Below, piece after piece: positions 5,175 through 6,584 of a DNA stretch of 6,584 nucleotides. The stretch's first letter is position 1. Each line of letters begins with the position of its first letter. Below the pieces are notes generated by a model. That model did not search any database. It worked only from the letters and a program-made list of their open reading frames with translations, and was not told the origin of the DNA. A program made the position numbers and the translations under genes. Source of the DNA: Lachnospiraceae bacterium (GTDB lineage: Bacteria > Bacillota_A > Clostridia > Lachnospirales > Lachnospiraceae); contig JAILOC010000010.1 in the NCBI GenBank assembly GCA_024691045.1, positions 1 through 6,584 on the forward strand, written 5' to 3'.

Positions 5175-6584
5175 ATGTCAAAAAAGAAAATAGCTGTTTT
5201 TGCTACCGCTTGGGCGACTGATATACTGGGACATTTCATGAGAGGAATGACGGAAGTCTTAAAGCCTCTCAATATCGATATATATCTTTTTATGTGCTAC
5301 GCAAGTTACGGTGAGACCGACAGTAACCGTTACGGCGAGCTAAACATCATGAATCTCCCTGATCTGCACCAGTTTGACGGAGCAGTGATCATCACCAATC
5401 TTCTCGATTTCCCCGGCGAGGCGGAAAAGATCGTAAAACGCTGCCATGAAGCCGGAATTTCCGTTATAAGCCACGGACTCAGACTCGACGGAGCCCACAG
5501 CGTAACTACAGACAATACCTCCGGAATGGAGGCTCTGGTCCGCCATATCATCGATGTTCACGGAGTAAAAAAGATAACTTTCATTGCGGGAAGCGCGGAT
5601 AACGGAGATTCCAATGAAAGACTTGATACCGTGCGCAGGGTATGCGCAGAAAAGGGGCTCGGTTTTTCCGACGAAGACGTTCTCTATACAAACTGGGATC
5701 TTTCAACCGCACAGAACCGCGTCATGAAGGATGCCAGGGAAGGAAAGCTTTCCGATGCTTATGTCTGTGCCAATGACGAGCTCGCCATGGTATCCGCCAT
5801 AGGTCTCAGCGACTGCGGTTTTAAGTGCCCGGGTGATGCCATAGTTACCGGCTTTGATTATGTTGAGCAGAGTAAAGTCTTCTATCCTTCAATATCCTCC
5901 GTGGATCAGAACTCCGAAAAACACGGCAAGATCTGTGCCGAACTGATCTGCGACATGATCGACGGCAAAGAGGTCGAAGACCTCACACAGATCCCATGCA
6001 CATTCATTCCCAGTGAAAGCTGCGGATGCAAGTGCCTGTCGGAAATCGCCGACAGAAGGCTCAGAGCCGGAACAATTGCTTTCAGATCCAATCAGATCCA
6101 GAGCTTTGCAACATGGCATACCATTTACATCGAAAGAGCAATTCTGAAAAGTGAATCGTTCAGTGAGATCAAACAGACTCTCACGAAGGCCATAACCGAA
6201 GATGCGGGGTTCGAAGGAGACAACTTCCATATCCTCTTCGATCCCGAATCATACGGATATGAACTGAAGAAAACCGGCAATCTTGATTACGATCCCTACA
6301 GCGATAAGCAGGATGTCATCTATTCCATAAGAAACGGAAAGCTTCAGGCCATCCACTCCATCAAGACAAGTCATCTGATCCCCGGACTCGAGGACAGCGA
6401 TCCGTTCCATATGTATGTATTTGTTCCCCTTCACGAGCGGGATATGAAGGTCGGATACCTGATCTTCACCGACTGCTACGATCAGATCGAAAGTTCGGCG
6501 ATCCGCGAATATGCCGACAGATTCAATTCTGCGATAGAAAAAGCCAGAAAAGCCATGTATCTGAAAACGCTCAATGATTCGATC
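5175..6584 (+). CDS. Cytoplasmic LacI-fold ligand-binding sensor with GAF-like region, C-terminal output domain cut by the window edge
   Basis: Exactly 470 codons are open to the right edge. The protein starts directly with the first beta strand of a periplasmic-binding-protein-like (LacI/GalR) domain, KKKIAVFATAWATDILGHF (3-21). It has no helix-turn-helix and no signal peptide, so it should be cytoplasmic and not a DNA-binding LacI repressor. Family marks include VTTDNTSG (110-117), CANDELAMVSAIGLSDCG (198-215), VTGFDYVEQS (224-233) and SSVDQN (241-246). The sensor ends in a cysteine-rich ESCGCKC (281-287; C283, C285, C287), a sequence typical of the end of such domains in signalling proteins. 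Residues about 295-450 resemble a GAF-type domain (ending VPLHERDMKVGYLIFTDCY), and a helix follows (442-470) that would lead to an output module. In Clostridia this architecture most often ends in a GGDEF diguanylate cyclase; a histidine kinase or AraC-type HTH are alternatives, and none can be seen here. The likely ligand is a sugar or other small metabolite. Transcribed away from the AEC gene. Confidence 0.85.
   Translation, partial: MSKKKIAVFATAWATDILGHFMRGMTEVLKPLNIDIYLFMCYASYGETDSNRYGELNIMNLPDLHQFDGAVIITNLLDFPGEAEKIVKRCHEAGISVISHGLRLDGAHSVTTDNTSGMEALVRHIIDVHGVKKITFIAGSADNGDSNERLDTVRRVCAEKGLGFSDEDVLYTNWDLSTAQNRVMKDAREGKLSDAYVCANDELAMVSAIGLSDCGFKCPGDAIVTGFDYVEQSKVFYPSISSVDQNSEKHGKICAELICDMIDGKEVEDLTQIPCTFIPSESCGCKCLSEIADRRLRAGTIAFRSNQIQSFATWHTIYIERAILKSESFSEIKQTLTKAITEDAGFEGDNFHILFDPESYGYELKKTGNLDYDPYSDKQDVIYSIRNGKLQAIHSIKTSHLIPGLEDSDPFHMYVFVPLHERDMKVGYLIFTDCYDQIESSAIREYADRFNSAIEKARKAMYLKTLNDSI

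Noticed and set aside
5175..5300. LacI-type transcriptional repressor with an N-terminal HTH
   Set aside because: The ligand-binding fold begins within the first residues after a well-placed ribosome site, leaving no room for the HTH.
5889..6230. Minus-strand open frame of 113 codons
   Set aside because: Antisense to the sensor protein, which has intact LacI-fold motifs, a promoter and a ribosome site.

Overview
The window looks like part of a Clostridia chromosome, most likely Lachnospiraceae (Butyrivibrio or Lachnospira-like). The reasons are moderate GC with AT-rich intergenic DNA, AGGAG-type ribosome sites, a hybrid histidine kinase with the 'LGMNEMILRE' style of phospho-acceptor helix, an MBOAT/SGNH-like cell-surface pair, and an HTH-less LacI-fold sensor protein of a type common in that family. 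This placement is inference from gene style, not from a marker gene.

Layout. Positions 1-1463 (minus strand) hold the first 487 codons of a membrane-bound hybrid sensor histidine kinase; the left edge cuts it just as its receiver domain begins. Positions 1517-2590 (minus) encode a membrane-anchored extracytoplasmic protein with SGNH-hydrolase-like motifs. Positions 2593-4005 (minus) encode a complete MBOAT O-acyltransferase, and 4053-4964 (minus) an AEC-family permease with a GTG start. A divergent intergenic region (4965-5174) carries one promoter for each direction. Positions 5175-6584 (plus) encode the first 470 codons of a cytoplasmic LacI-fold sensor followed by a GAF-like region; the right edge cuts off the output domain.

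How the genes work together. The MBOAT and SGNH-like genes are separated by 2 bases and the second has no ribosome site of its own, so they form a translationally coupled pair. This matches the DltB/DltD, PatA/PatB and AlgI/AlgJ-X logic: the MBOAT moves an acyl group across the membrane and the anchored SGNH-like partner transfers it to, or removes it from, a surface polymer. No dltA or dltC and no polysaccharide synthase is in view, so the substrate is unknown. The MBOAT gene has a near-perfect extended -10 box only 6 bases before its ATG and no Shine-Dalgarno sequence, which suggests a leaderless transcript made independently of the AEC gene upstream. The two flanking signalling proteins could link surface modification to environmental cues, but nothing in the sequence proves that link.

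No tRNA, rRNA, CRISPR array, insertion sequence or convincing intrinsic terminator was seen. All gaps between genes other than 4965-5174 are shorter than 60 bases.
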